Assembly: GCA_017590115.1 (NCBI GenBank)
Contig: JAGGNK010006335.1
Coordinates: forward strand, 186,001-250,000
Direction of reading: 5' to 3'
Origin: Montifringilla adamsi
Taxonomy: Eukaryota; Chordata; Aves; Passeriformes; Passeridae
Length of the DNA stretch: 64,000 nucleotides
Position 1 is the stretch's first letter; every line of letters starts with the position of its first letter. Under the pieces are notes generated by a model that worked only from the letters and a program-made list of their open reading frames with translations, was not told the origin of the DNA and made no database searches. The translations under genes and the position numbers were made by a program. Shown here piece after piece: positions 15,001-23,013 of this stretch.

Positions 15001-16254
15001 CTGAGAAGAGGTGAGAAGACAGAAAAATTAACATTAAGCAGTACAAGCACCTTCAGCTACTTTTGCCAGTACTTTGAGAGCTTGGTCCCACACCACATCC
15101 CACAGTAAACAGCTGTCTGCCTACAGATATAGTTCTGTGATAAAGACAAGTTGTTGAGCCTCAACAGACCATCATTGTGGGGGCAGAAGTGAATCAGTCA
15201 AGAAAATCAGGGTAGTGGTTAATTTTAGAAGGATAGTCTCTAAACAGCACCAGCATTGAAGGAATGAATTAACAAAGTCCAGAAGGGCCGGAAACTGTAC
15301 TAGGTTCTTCAAGCACAACCAGTTTACTTTCATCCTTAGCAAATATATATTGAAAAAAGTGGCATTGCAATAACACCATCAATTAACTTTTAATTAAAGG
15401 CTGAACTTTTGCCTTTCATCTGTTCTGTCCTGATTCCAGAGAGATCATAATCCCATATTGAAGTCAATCCAGTGCTGAAGCAATTACTGAAGCAATAAAC
15501 ATCAGACAGTCAGCTTCTCCATCACACCATGATCCTAAGTCATGAAAACTCATATACATGGGATTTGTTTCTGAAAGAGAAGTCTTCACAGCATCACTGC
15601 TTGAAGTTTAAGAGCTTCATTGCCTGATAACTGTGTCTCCATTCTTTCACAAAGGAGACGGTAGAACAAAACATACCATATTCTCCTTTGGTCACAGCTG
15701 AATCCATGTCACTAAAGCATCTTTCTGGTTTTGCCCCTTTATCCACTAAATACTTTTTAATTTGCAGTTTCTCCCAGGAGACAAACATCTGAACAGCACA
15801 TTCTGATGATTACACAAGAAGGGCAAATGAGTTGTAAAATGAAGAAAGGTGTTAAAAATCTGCAAGCAGCAATGCAAGACATATGAATACACGCATGCCA
15901 GGAGTCACTTGCTAGGGCAACCGGGGCCTTTTCCATCATTTTGCAATTTGGGCAACAGCACTAACTGACTCTCCTCTGTGATCTGACTCCCTAGAAAGCC
16001 TGTCCCTCCTCCAGCCTCTTCACACGCCCTCGAAAGCTCTCTGGGGAGCTCACCTGCTTGATGGGGATGACGAGGAAGGCACCACCGCCCACACACTCGG
16101 TCACCACCGCGATGAAGCTGGGGTTCACGGCGCAGAAGTGGTTGTCATTGACGTTGTGGGTGATGGGCACACAGTCGTAGCACTTGTCCTTGCTGGCGGC
16201 TTTGCCATACACGTGGCGGAACTTGGAGCTGTGGTACTGTGGGTGCCACGACAT
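1..16254 (-). CDS. CORO2A: CORO2A (coronin 2A), 5' eight coding exons, gene-level entry
   Basis: The CDS is the join, in transcript order, of 16054-16254, 10953-11069, 6238-6387, 5523-5702, 4592-4708, 2270-2374, 1824-1920 and 1-42 (continuing off the left edge). Every junction has GT-AG borders and the reading frame stays open through about 336 residues. The protein starts [18 protein letters not shown] and carries coronin WD40 repeats with GH dipeptides at about residues 80-81 and 130-131 and IW-type blade ends at about 109-110 and 159-160. It also has the coronin signature [20 protein letters not shown]. The family is an actin-associated seven-blade propeller with a C-terminal coiled coil; human CORO2A is about 525 residues, so the end of the propeller, the linker and the coiled coil are missing here. 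Known roles of mammalian CORO2A are actin regulation and release of NCoR corepressor at inflammatory promoters. CORO2B is less likely: the [17 protein letters not shown] and [11 protein letters not shown] blocks are closer to CORO2A, and TBC1D2 is the next gene. Confidence 0.93.
43..1823 (-). other. CORO2A intron between coding exons 7 and 8
   Basis: This is AT-rich intronic DNA bounded by GTGAGT and CCCCCAG. I see no exon, repeat family or RNA gene in it. The 129-codon minus frame at 1334-1723 shows no known domain and is not flanked by convincing splice signals. Confidence 0.7.
1824..1920 (-). CDS. CORO2A: CORO2A coding exon 7
   Basis: This 97 bp exon encodes residues 291-322 plus one base of the next codon (phase 1 end). 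It begins [20 protein letters not shown] and ends PQKGVG across the junction. The acceptor is TTTTAG and the donor is [16 protein letters not shown] is a strongly conserved coronin motif. Confidence 0.92.
2270..2374 (-). CDS. CORO2A: CORO2A coding exon 6
   Basis: This 105 bp phase-0 exon encodes residues 256-290. It begins [17 protein letters not shown] and ends [12 protein letters not shown]. The acceptor is GCCCAG and the donor is AAG|GTAAGT. The [20 protein letters not shown] segment is typical of the late coronin propeller blades. The exon was found by reverse-complement reading and is too short to stand out as a long open frame. Confidence 0.92.
2375..4591 (-). other. CORO2A intron between coding exons 5 and 6
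   Basis: This intron contains one recognisable insertion, the LTR at 3803-4363. The rest (2375-3800 and 4364-4591) is unremarkable intronic sequence in which I find no further coding exon. Confidence 0.7.
3803..4363 (-). mobile_element. Solo LTR of an avian endogenous retrovirus
   Basis: The element starts TGTTGTGGTTTAAC and ends AAAACCAGGACA on the plus strand, that is, it has TG...CA ends. It resembles a common avian LTR family whose sense strand here is the minus strand. Similar 5-bp flanks (GGGGC at 3798-3802 and TGGGC at 4364-4368) look like a target-site duplication with one mismatch. An A-rich run of about 20 bases lies inside (about 3930-3948). No internal retroviral genes are present, so this is a solo LTR. 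It lies sense to CORO2A in an intron. Confidence 0.75.
4592..4708 (-). CDS. CORO2A: CORO2A coding exon 5
   Basis: This 117 bp phase-0 exon encodes residues 217-255. It begins [19 protein letters not shown] and ends [10 protein letters not shown]. The acceptor is CTACAG and the donor is CAA|GTGAGT. The [16 protein letters not shown] stretch is a hallmark of coronin WD40 repeats. Confidence 0.93.
4709..5522 (-). other. CORO2A intron between coding exons 4 and 5
   Basis: This 0.8 kb intron contains the tRNA-derived SINE at 4905-5045 and otherwise plain intronic DNA. Confidence 0.75.
4905..5045 (-). mobile_element. tRNA-Ile-derived SINE with CR1 tail (TguSINE1-like)
   Basis: Read on the minus strand, the right part is tRNA-like. 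It has an A-box GGCTCAGCTGGTCAGAGCA, an anticodon-loop region CTGATAA, and a decayed B-box followed by CCCTGTATGGGCCA, the 3' end of a tRNA-Ile. It then runs into a CR1 3' tail (GAGTTGGACTTGATGATC) and ends in an ATTCTATG-type repeat at about 4905-4915. A tRNA head joined to a CR1 tail is the structure of TguSINE1, known from songbirds and moved by CR1 reverse transcriptase. The copy is decayed and is not a working tRNA gene. Confidence 0.8.
5523..5702 (-). CDS. CORO2A: CORO2A coding exon 4
   Basis: This 180 bp phase-0 exon encodes residues 157-216. It begins [10 protein letters not shown] and ends [10 protein letters not shown]. The acceptor is CTCCAG and the donor is CAG|GTAGGT. It contains the strongly conserved coronin block [20 protein letters not shown]. 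The stretch after IMIWNL ([17 protein letters not shown]) differs most from the mammalian protein as I remember it, as expected for a surface loop. Confidence 0.93.
5703..6237 (-). other. CORO2A intron between coding exons 3 and 4
   Basis: This is a short AT-rich intron of 535 bp with a small TA-rich stretch near 5965. I see no other feature. Confidence 0.7.
6238..6387 (-). CDS. CORO2A: CORO2A coding exon 3
   Basis: This 150 bp phase-0 exon encodes residues 107-156. It begins [14 protein letters not shown] and ends FSSGYDYK. The acceptor is TTCAG and the donor is AAG|GTGGGT. It holds a blade-closing KIW and the next [17 protein letters not shown] segment, the block that fits CORO2A better than CORO2B. 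Confidence 0.93.
6953..7040. repeat. 44-bp tandem duplication
   Basis: Two adjacent 44-bp units, 6953-6996 and 6997-7040, both begin GAAAATTACTA and end TTTCTTAGCCT. They differ at two positions (C/T and T/A). Confidence 0.95.
9468..9842 (+). mobile_element. CR1 LINE 3' fragment
   Basis: The sense strand is plus. The segment matches the CR1 reverse transcriptase tail in decayed form (CCAGTTTTGCACCCCACAGT, then a GAGAAGAGA segment). Near the end it has a CAGGTGCTCTGCCTAGAGAGG block like the usual CR1 GTTGCCCAGAGAGG, and it finishes in TTCTGTGATTCTGTAA, the CR1 terminal octamer repeat. There are several internal changes, so the copy is old and not coding. Confidence 0.65.
10953..11069 (-). CDS. 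CORO2A: CORO2A coding exon 2
   Basis: This 117 bp phase-0 exon encodes residues 68-106. It begins [20 protein letters not shown] and ends CSEDAT. The acceptor follows a long T-rich tract ending CCAG, and the donor is ACA|GTAAGT. It carries the [11 protein letters not shown] stretch of the first complete WD40 repeat. Confidence 0.92.
11070..16053 (-). other. CORO2A intron between coding exons 1 and 2
   Basis: This is 5 kb of intronic DNA. I recognise no repeat family or exon with confidence. Open frames at 12506-12877 and 13340-13759 have no recognisable domain and no supporting splice context. Confidence 0.65.
16054..16254 (-). CDS. CORO2A: CORO2A coding exon 1 (ATG exon)
   Basis: This exon encodes residues 1-67, from [10 protein letters not shown] to [12 protein letters not shown]. 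It is 201 bp, an exact number of codons. The ATG is the first three bases after a pyrimidine-rich splice acceptor ending TTGCAG, so the 5' UTR lies in one or more upstream exons. The donor is CAG|GTGAGC. The start of the coronin N-terminal conserved region ([10 protein letters not shown]) and [15 protein letters not shown] are clear. Matching the mammalian N-terminus MSWHPQY supports this start. Confidence 0.93.
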
Positions 16255-16956
16255 CTGCAAGGAGAGAAACACAACGTCCCAAGGCATAAGGACAGGCCAT
16301 CCTGGCAAGGCTTGCAGAGCCCCACTCCCCTCTCCCCACCACAGGCTCACCCTCCCCACTTGGGCTGCTCACACCAAGCCTCAGACAGCAAGCTGTAGAT
16401 GCAGTTTTTTCTGATATTCACCCCTTTGCCATAACCCTGTTGCACATCCCTGATGGAGAGAGGAGAGTGCAGGGAAGAAGTGACAACTCTTAGCATCACC
16501 AGCCAGCTGGGCTGTGCATGTGCCAGCAGTCCCTATCGCTGGGGTAGGGCCACATGGCAGCAAGTTTAAGAGGAGATGAATTCTGGTATGATAGAGTTCA
16601 GAAAGCATGAAAAATACAACATCTTGCTCACGGAAAGCATGAAAGATGGTGAGTGAACAAGCCAGTCTGGATGCATGCTTTGTTTAGCCCCTTTTGGTTT
16701 AGGACCAAAATTTATTCTAAATTTTGCTCACAGGAACAGAAAAAAGAAGTTTGACAGATCATAGGAATAGCTACAGTCACCTGTTGATGTTTTTTCCACA
16801 GACAATTAAGTTCTGCATGTCTGGTTTATAACTGCACTACAGCTCTCTGGCAGACTGCACTTTAAATGGTGTTTAAATGACACATAAAGCATATTAAGCA
16901 CAAGAATCCCTTCTCACAGAGAGCAGTAAGGCTTAATGGAATTGATTTAACTGATT

Positions 16957-17530
16957 TCATAAAATCATAGAGTCACAGAGTCATAGAATGGTTTGGGTTG
17001 GAAGGGACCTTGAGGACCATCTAGTTCCAACCCCCCTGACAGGGACACTTCCCACTAGACCAGGTTGCTCAAGGCCTTATCCAAACCAGCCTCAAACACT
17101 GTCAGGGATGGGGGATCCACAGCTTTTCTGGGCAACCTATTCCAGTATTTCACCACCCTCACAGTAAAGAATTTCTTCCTGATATTTAATCTAAGTTTCC
17201 CCTCTTTCAGTTTGTATGTATTAGTCCTTGTCCTACCACTACGCTTCCTGGTGAAGACGCGCTCTCCACCTTCCCTGTAGAACCCTTCAGGTACTGGAAG
17301 ATTGCTATTGAGGTTTCCACGCAGTCTTCTTTTCTCCAGGCTGAACAGCCCAAATTTTCTCAGCCTGTCTTCACTGGGGAGGTGCTCCAGTCCTTTTAGC
17401 AATTTCACAGCCCTCTTCTGAACTTGCTCCAGTCATTCCATGCCATTATTATGTTGGGGGCATCAAAACTGTATGCACTGTTCCAGGTAAAGTCTCATGA
17501 AAGCAGAGGGGTAGAATCCTGTCCTTCAAC
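16957..17530 (-). mobile_element. CR1 LINE, 5'-truncated copy with reverse-transcriptase tail
   Basis: The sense strand is minus. The low-coordinate end has the CR1 terminal repeats (tcatagagtcacagagtcat), followed by the family block GGTTTGGGTTGGAAGGGACC. The minus frame 17055-17408 is nearly intact and encodes the end of CR1 ORF2 (LFSLEKRRLRG, RLNIRKKFFTVRVVKYWNRLP). The element fades out near 17530. It is a retrotransposon remnant and not a host gene. Confidence 0.88.
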
Positions 17531-18869
17531 TGACTATTTTCAAATAGGAAACTATTAGTGCTGGTCAGAGAAGGTAATTAAGACTATTAAATCCAGATCC
17601 CACAAGATTTAGATAGTAAAAGGCATACAATGAGTGTAGTGAGAAGATTCTACTGCCCAAATGAAAAGAAATGCAGAAATTAAAAGAAAGGCAGGAAGAT
17701 TATGTGTGAAAGAGCACCTCACACAACAGCTGGGAATAAAGGCAAATACTGGCAGAAGGCATGGTTTTGCCCCATATTGACCTCTTTAATGTGCATTTGG
17801 TGAACAGTATTATCAGTGATGCTGGATCAACAATACTCCAATTTGACAAGGGAACCCAACCAAGTAGCTTTTGAGCTATTGCAAGGCTTAGACAGCTCGC
17901 TCACATGTTTGAAGGGTAAAGGGAAGCATGCATGCACTCAATGGCTGGAAGCCAAGTGCATCACCATCTGACAAGTGGAGGTCTAAGCAATTTTAAACCA
18001 AAATGTCCATGTTGCTGGCATGGTACTGCATCCTCTTGGGATGTCTGTCAAAGGCTAAGGAACCACGTGGCTTGATACTGGGCAGCCAAACTGGAGCTTT
18101 ACAAGCTCTCAATAAAAAGCTCCAGAAAGCTTACATCCTGTGTCACACTGGAAGATCTGTCCTGCGAACAGTACTAGGACACAAGTTCTATCCTATTTCC
18201 TGCCTCCTCCCAGTTCTACTGACACAGCTCAGAGCCAACCCCACCCTGGACAAATACACATGCCTGTAGTACACATGCCTGGCAGATTAGCAGTTGCTTT
18301 CATAGTCATCTTTGTTGCTCTCTGTTAGCTTAGCATGTTGCACCTATGTTAACCCTGATTTGTCCGTATTTTTAGCTGAATAAATCTCTTCCACAGAAAA
18401 CATTAGGTGCAAAGGGTCTTTTACACAGTGAAAGATACCTCTGGCGAACAAAAACAAAGAAATTCAAGTTATTTGAAAAAGAAAGCAGCAATCCTGAAAG
18501 CTGATATTGGAAGAAGGGATGCTCACAGGCTGAAAGTGAGTTGAGGTTATATGCAACTGGCTACCTCCCCAAACAGCCCCAGAGGTGCAGTGTTCTCAAA
18601 CAATTTCATGCTCATTACAGTTTTAGTGGTTAGGTTTACTCACACCAGGAGGTGGGGGGAGGAATCACTTACTGCCCAGATGCAGCAGTATGTAGCAGTT
18701 GCTTCTTACAGCAGGACTATTATCTTTCCAAATGAACTAAATTGCCTGGCTGCAAGGTAACTCCAGCTACACTGCTTTCGAGTTGGGAGAGAGTGTGTTG
18801 TCTGAAGCTTCAAGCCTCTTCTGGAGAATGGAGTCACCAAGCACAGAGGAGCAATTATTGAGAAAGCCA

Positions 18870-19229
18870 GGACTCTTCACCTAGAGAAGTGCAGAAGGAT
18901 CTTACCAATGCATACCAATACCTCAGTGTTAGAGTAGTAGCAGAGAAGAAAGAAGCAGACTCTCCTCAGCAGTGCCCAGCAACTGGACAAGAAGCAATGG
19001 GTGCAAACTGAAACTCAGAAAACTCCACTTATAAGCAATGAAACACCTTTTCTCTGTGAGGGTTGTCCAACACTGGCACCAGTTGCCCAAAACATTATGG
19101 AGTCTCCATCCTTGGAGGCATGGTCCTGGGAAACTTTTCTAGTTGACCCTGCTTTCAGAAGAAGGATTGGACTAGATGATCTCAAGGGATCACTTCCAAT
19201 TCCAACTGTTCTGTGATCCTGTGATTTTA
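18870..19229 (+). mobile_element. CR1 LINE 3' fragment
   Basis: The sense strand is plus. It contains the CR1 3' block GGATTGGACTAGATGATCTC followed by CCTTCCAA-like sequence and ends in TTCTGTGATCCTGTGATT, the CR1 terminal repeat. The upstream part is the decayed end of ORF2 (TTCACCTAGAGAAGTGCAGA). Confidence 0.8.
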
Positions 19230-20618
19230 GGGCCTCTGGACCTCAGCCATCTGTATCTTGTACTGCCTTAAAAATGCCACTGCCAACATACCAAGATGCA
19301 CACCCATACAAGGAAGACTTTCAACCCAATAAACCTGAAGTGTGTCTTGCAGGATCAGCTTTCTCACCTGTTCCTCTGTCAGGAAGTGATGACTACACAT
19401 TTCTTCCTCGTTCATAGAAAGTGCTGTTTGGACAGGCAACCATTTTCAAAAAAGTGCAAAGAGCAACTTTTGGTATAAGGAATGGGGTGGAGGAGGGAGA
19501 AAGTGACAAAAAATATACCAATATTTTTTAAGATAGGATTGCTTTTACATTGCAAGAACAGGAACTACCACATCCAAATAATTAAAAGGCATATTTGTGC
19601 ATTTTAAAACGTCCGAAAATTTAATATTCTGCCCAGTCCCTTAACAATATGCTTTCCCTGAATGTTTTTTGGACTAAAAAGCTAAAGCATTAGCTTTCTC
19701 CCTGCACTGGAGGGTCAGCCCCAGTGTAGAGGGTCTCTCCTCGCACAGCCATGTTTGAGCTGTGTGAGCCCACATGGTCAGAGCCCAATGACCTGAAAAT
19801 CCTGTGTGTGCAGCACTGGGTAAGGCCCGAAGCCAGAGCTGAGGGATCCCCAGCTGACCTCACTGCTTGTGGCACAGCAAGATGCCAGGGTGCCCACAGC
19901 AGGGGTGTGCAGACCACCCATGAACGTTGGACAGCAGATTTTGAGAGGCTGCTGGAACTGAGGTCTGAGTCCTCTTTCTGGTCAAAGAGGCGGAAGACCT
20001 TCCTCACTTGCTGCTCAGGCCTCTGGTGCCAGCACACAGACTGATCCTGAACTGACAAAAGGATAAAAGTCACTGATGAAGTCACTGACCCTCTGCCTCT
20101 AGGGTAGCGCAGAGCCCTTTGCATCCTGGAGAAAGAAGGAAGACAGCACAGATTTTGCAATCCAGGAATCAGCCTCATGCCTTCCCTCCTCATCATCCTG
20201 ACCTAATTCCCAATATTGCTAGCCTCCCTGTGGGGGAGTGGAGAACAGAGATGGAGTGATACAGTGGAGATTATGGTACTGTTCATGTATTTCTAACCAT
20301 ACAGCTGATGTAAAGACTGTCCTTAGCAATGTCCTCTCATTCAGCTCTCAGGGAACATATCCTGGGACTTTGTGGTTTCCATTACCACCTCTCCCAGCAA
20401 AGAACATTAAGTAGATCTTTTCCTGAAGCTGCCAAGAATTCCTGGAGAAGGATACAAAGATCCCTACAAGTACTTCTCAGACCCCTGCTTACCAGGTCAG
20501 ATACCAGCTTTTTCAGGCTGGACAGTGTTTCCAGACAGCTTCTGCCTGCTGAGATGTGCAACCCTAGTGATGCCTCAAGTTTTAGCTTTTATATTTTTCA
20601 GATTCTGTTCTGCTTTAG

Positions 20619-20989
20619 TGTGTAAGTCTAGGCTTCATATTATGGGATAGCAAGCTCTCTTCACAGAATAGGTAGATAAAACAACTCCTTCTCTAGCTGG
20701 GGCCCCAAGGACAGCCGATCCAGATCTCAGGCCCAAGAGCATAAACAATGGTGGATTGAAGAGAGAAAACAAGGATGGGACATCATGGGCTAAAGCTGTA
20801 ATTGGACAATTAGCTCCAATATGCTAATGGTCCAGAACTTACAAAAGTGTGACCATGTCTGGTCATCCACTTTCATGGCCATTTTGGGTTGTGCTGCCCA
20901 AGGTGGATGTACTGAGGCCTCTTAATAAATACCTACTTTATTCTTTTGTCCATCTAGTCTCTTTCTAGGTCAGCCTTCACAAGGCATCA
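20619..20989 (+). mobile_element. Solo LTR, 371 bp, with 4-bp target-site duplication
   Basis: The element starts TGTGTAAGTC and ends AAGGCATCA. It is flanked on both sides by TTAG (20615-20618 and 20990-20993). A polyadenylation signal AATAAA lies at 20924-20929, followed by a T-rich stretch. The body resembles avian LTRs (AATTGGACAATTAGCTCCAA). A 4-bp duplication is typical of gammaretrovirus-like (class I) elements. It is antisense to CORO2A. Confidence 0.75.
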
Positions 20990-21380
20990 TTAGCACTGGA
21001 AACACTATCTCATGAAAGAATATGTTGTACTTCACACAAAATAGAGCCAAATACATCCATTTACTCCAGAATTCCTCACAGCTGGCAGGAAGAGAGGAAG
21101 TAGCTCCTGTGTCTCTGTAAGCAGGATAATGCAACTATAAGAGATATAGCAAGGACACACAGTTTAAAATTGTTTCTGTAGCCTCTCATTGTAGGTATTC
21201 CTGGGTCTTCACTCCAAAAGAATACTACTACTCCAAGAAGCAAATCTGATTGTGAGGAGAGTCTCAACTACAGAGCAGAGGAAACTTCATGAAAGCTTGA
21301 TGCAGGAAGTGCAGTCAGTGACAGGTCATGGAAGGAAGAGCAGAAGGGAATCAATCAAGAATCTGTTGCTTGGTTATCTC

Positions 21381-21404
21381 TTTTTTTTTTTTTTTTTTTT
21401 TTTT
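21381..21404. repeat. T24 homopolymer
   Basis: This is an uninterrupted run of 24 T on the plus strand (A24 in the CORO2A pre-mRNA). No clear retroposed body is attached. Confidence 0.9.
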
Positions 21405-22032
21405 CTTAGACAGAGCTCAGCAGTTGGGTCTGAAATTATGAGATAAAAAAGCAAAGCCATAGCAAATCTCAGCCCAGTACTCAGAACAGGTGAGAATTTT
21501 CTTTCTGGCAGCTGAAAGGGTGCCTAGAAAACCACTGAGGTATTTTGATACCCTCAAGCACAGCCTACTCAGCTCTTCGGTGCTTACCAAACTTGACCAT
21601 CTAAACAGTTGTGTGACCTCTACAGAACAGGCAGTTAAAGGCAGTCTCCAGTTCCACCACTTGTCTTCAGAAATACAATGCAGTACCACTGAAGGGACTT
21701 TCTGCTTTAGCTCTCACTCTTCTACATGGCTGTTTATGAAATGTTAGCTTTTCATGACTCACCTGCAAAACATGACTGCAGACGCCTCAGCCCTTGCCAA
21801 AGGAGTGAGCTCCTAGAAGGGTCGTGAAGCCTAGGGATGTCTGCAGCACTTCAATACATTCTTAGGAAAGCCATGCTGTGGCATATTTACTACTCCTGAG
21901 GAAATGTTGGACCAACCAAACAGGCATATGCCTGTACAACTGAACTGAACACGTGCTTCATCACCATCAGCACGCTCCCAGTTTTCTAACTGCATCCCAC
22001 TTATCCTAGGATTACAGATTTGCCTGTACCAT

Positions 22033-23013
22033 TGTATTGGTTTTGCATGGCCTGGTTTTGATAACAAAGGGCTAGAGGGGTGGCTTCTGTGAGAAGCTGC
22101 TGGAAGCTTCTTCCATGCCCAGTAGAGCCCAGTGGGCCAATTAGAAAGATGGTAACATCTCTCTGATAACATACTTAAGAAGAATTGAAAACAAAAAGGG
22201 GTTGCAAAGCTGTAATTGCAGCCAGAGAAGCGCAGAGAGAGAACACGTGAGAAGAACAACTCTGCAGACACCAAGGTCAGTGCAGAAGGAGGGGCAGGAG
22301 GTGCACCAGGCACTGGAGCTGAGATTCCCCTGCAGCCCGTGGTGCAGCCCATATTGAAGCAGCTGTGTCCCTGCAGCCCATGGGGATCCACAGGGATGCA
22401 GAGATCCACCTGCACCCCATGCAGGTGTCCATGCTGGAGCAGGTGGATGCCTGGAGGAGGCTGTGATCCTGTGGGAGACCTGTGGAGAGAGGGGCCCTGC
22501 CCCCAGGCTGGAGCAGCCTGTCCTTGGAGGACTGTGCCCCGTGGAAGAGTGACCCACGCCGCAGCAGTTTGAGAGGGACTGGTGCCCATGAGATGGAGCC
22601 ACGCCAGAGAAGTTAGTGGAGAGACATCAGGGTGCAGCAGGAGAATGACTCCTCGCCCTGAGCAGTGGGAGCAGCCTTGGGTGATGAACTGACCATAACC
22701 CCCATTCCCTGTTTTCTTGCAGTGCTGGGGTAGGAGGTAGAGCTGGAAGGAGGGAGGGGTGGGGGGAGGCTGTTTTTAAGAGTTATTTTACTTCTCATTA
22801 TCCTGCTCTGAGTTTCTTAGTAATAAATTCAATTAATATCTCTAAGTTGAGCCTGTTTTGCCTGTGATGCAATTTGATAAATGACCACTTCCCGTTCCTT
22901 AATCTCAACCCGAAACCCTTCATTAAGTTTTCTTTCCTCTGTCCAGCTGCAGAGAGGAGTGAGTAAGCAGCTTTGGTGAGTGCCTGGCATCTACCCTGGG
23001 TTAACTGATTACA
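22033..23013 (+). mobile_element. Solo LTR, about 980 bp
   Basis: The element starts TGTATTGGTTTTGCATGGCC and ends GGTTAACTGATTACA. The flanks ACCAT (22028-22032) and ATCAT (23014-23018) look like a 5-bp target-site duplication with one mismatch. AATAAA occurs at 22822-22827. The GC-rich centre contains repeated CTGCAGCCC/GGTGCAGCCC-like words and leaves long open frames on the minus strand (21831-22602) that are not genes. The sequence resembles avian endogenous retrovirus LTRs; no internal genes are present. Confidence 0.75.

Noticed and set aside
17055..17408. A 117-codon minus-strand frame that looks like a small protein gene.
   Set aside because: It is the end of CR1 ORF2 inside a truncated retrotransposon.
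18320..18440. A possible LTR 3' end (GCTGAATAAATCTCTTCCAC then AAAACATTAGGTGC).
   Set aside because: Only a short stretch resembles an LTR polyadenylation region. I found neither a left end nor flanking duplications, so I did not annotate it.
21831..22602. Overlapping 252- and 153-codon minus-strand frames.
   Set aside because: Most of their length lies antisense in a solo LTR; no domain or splice support is visible.
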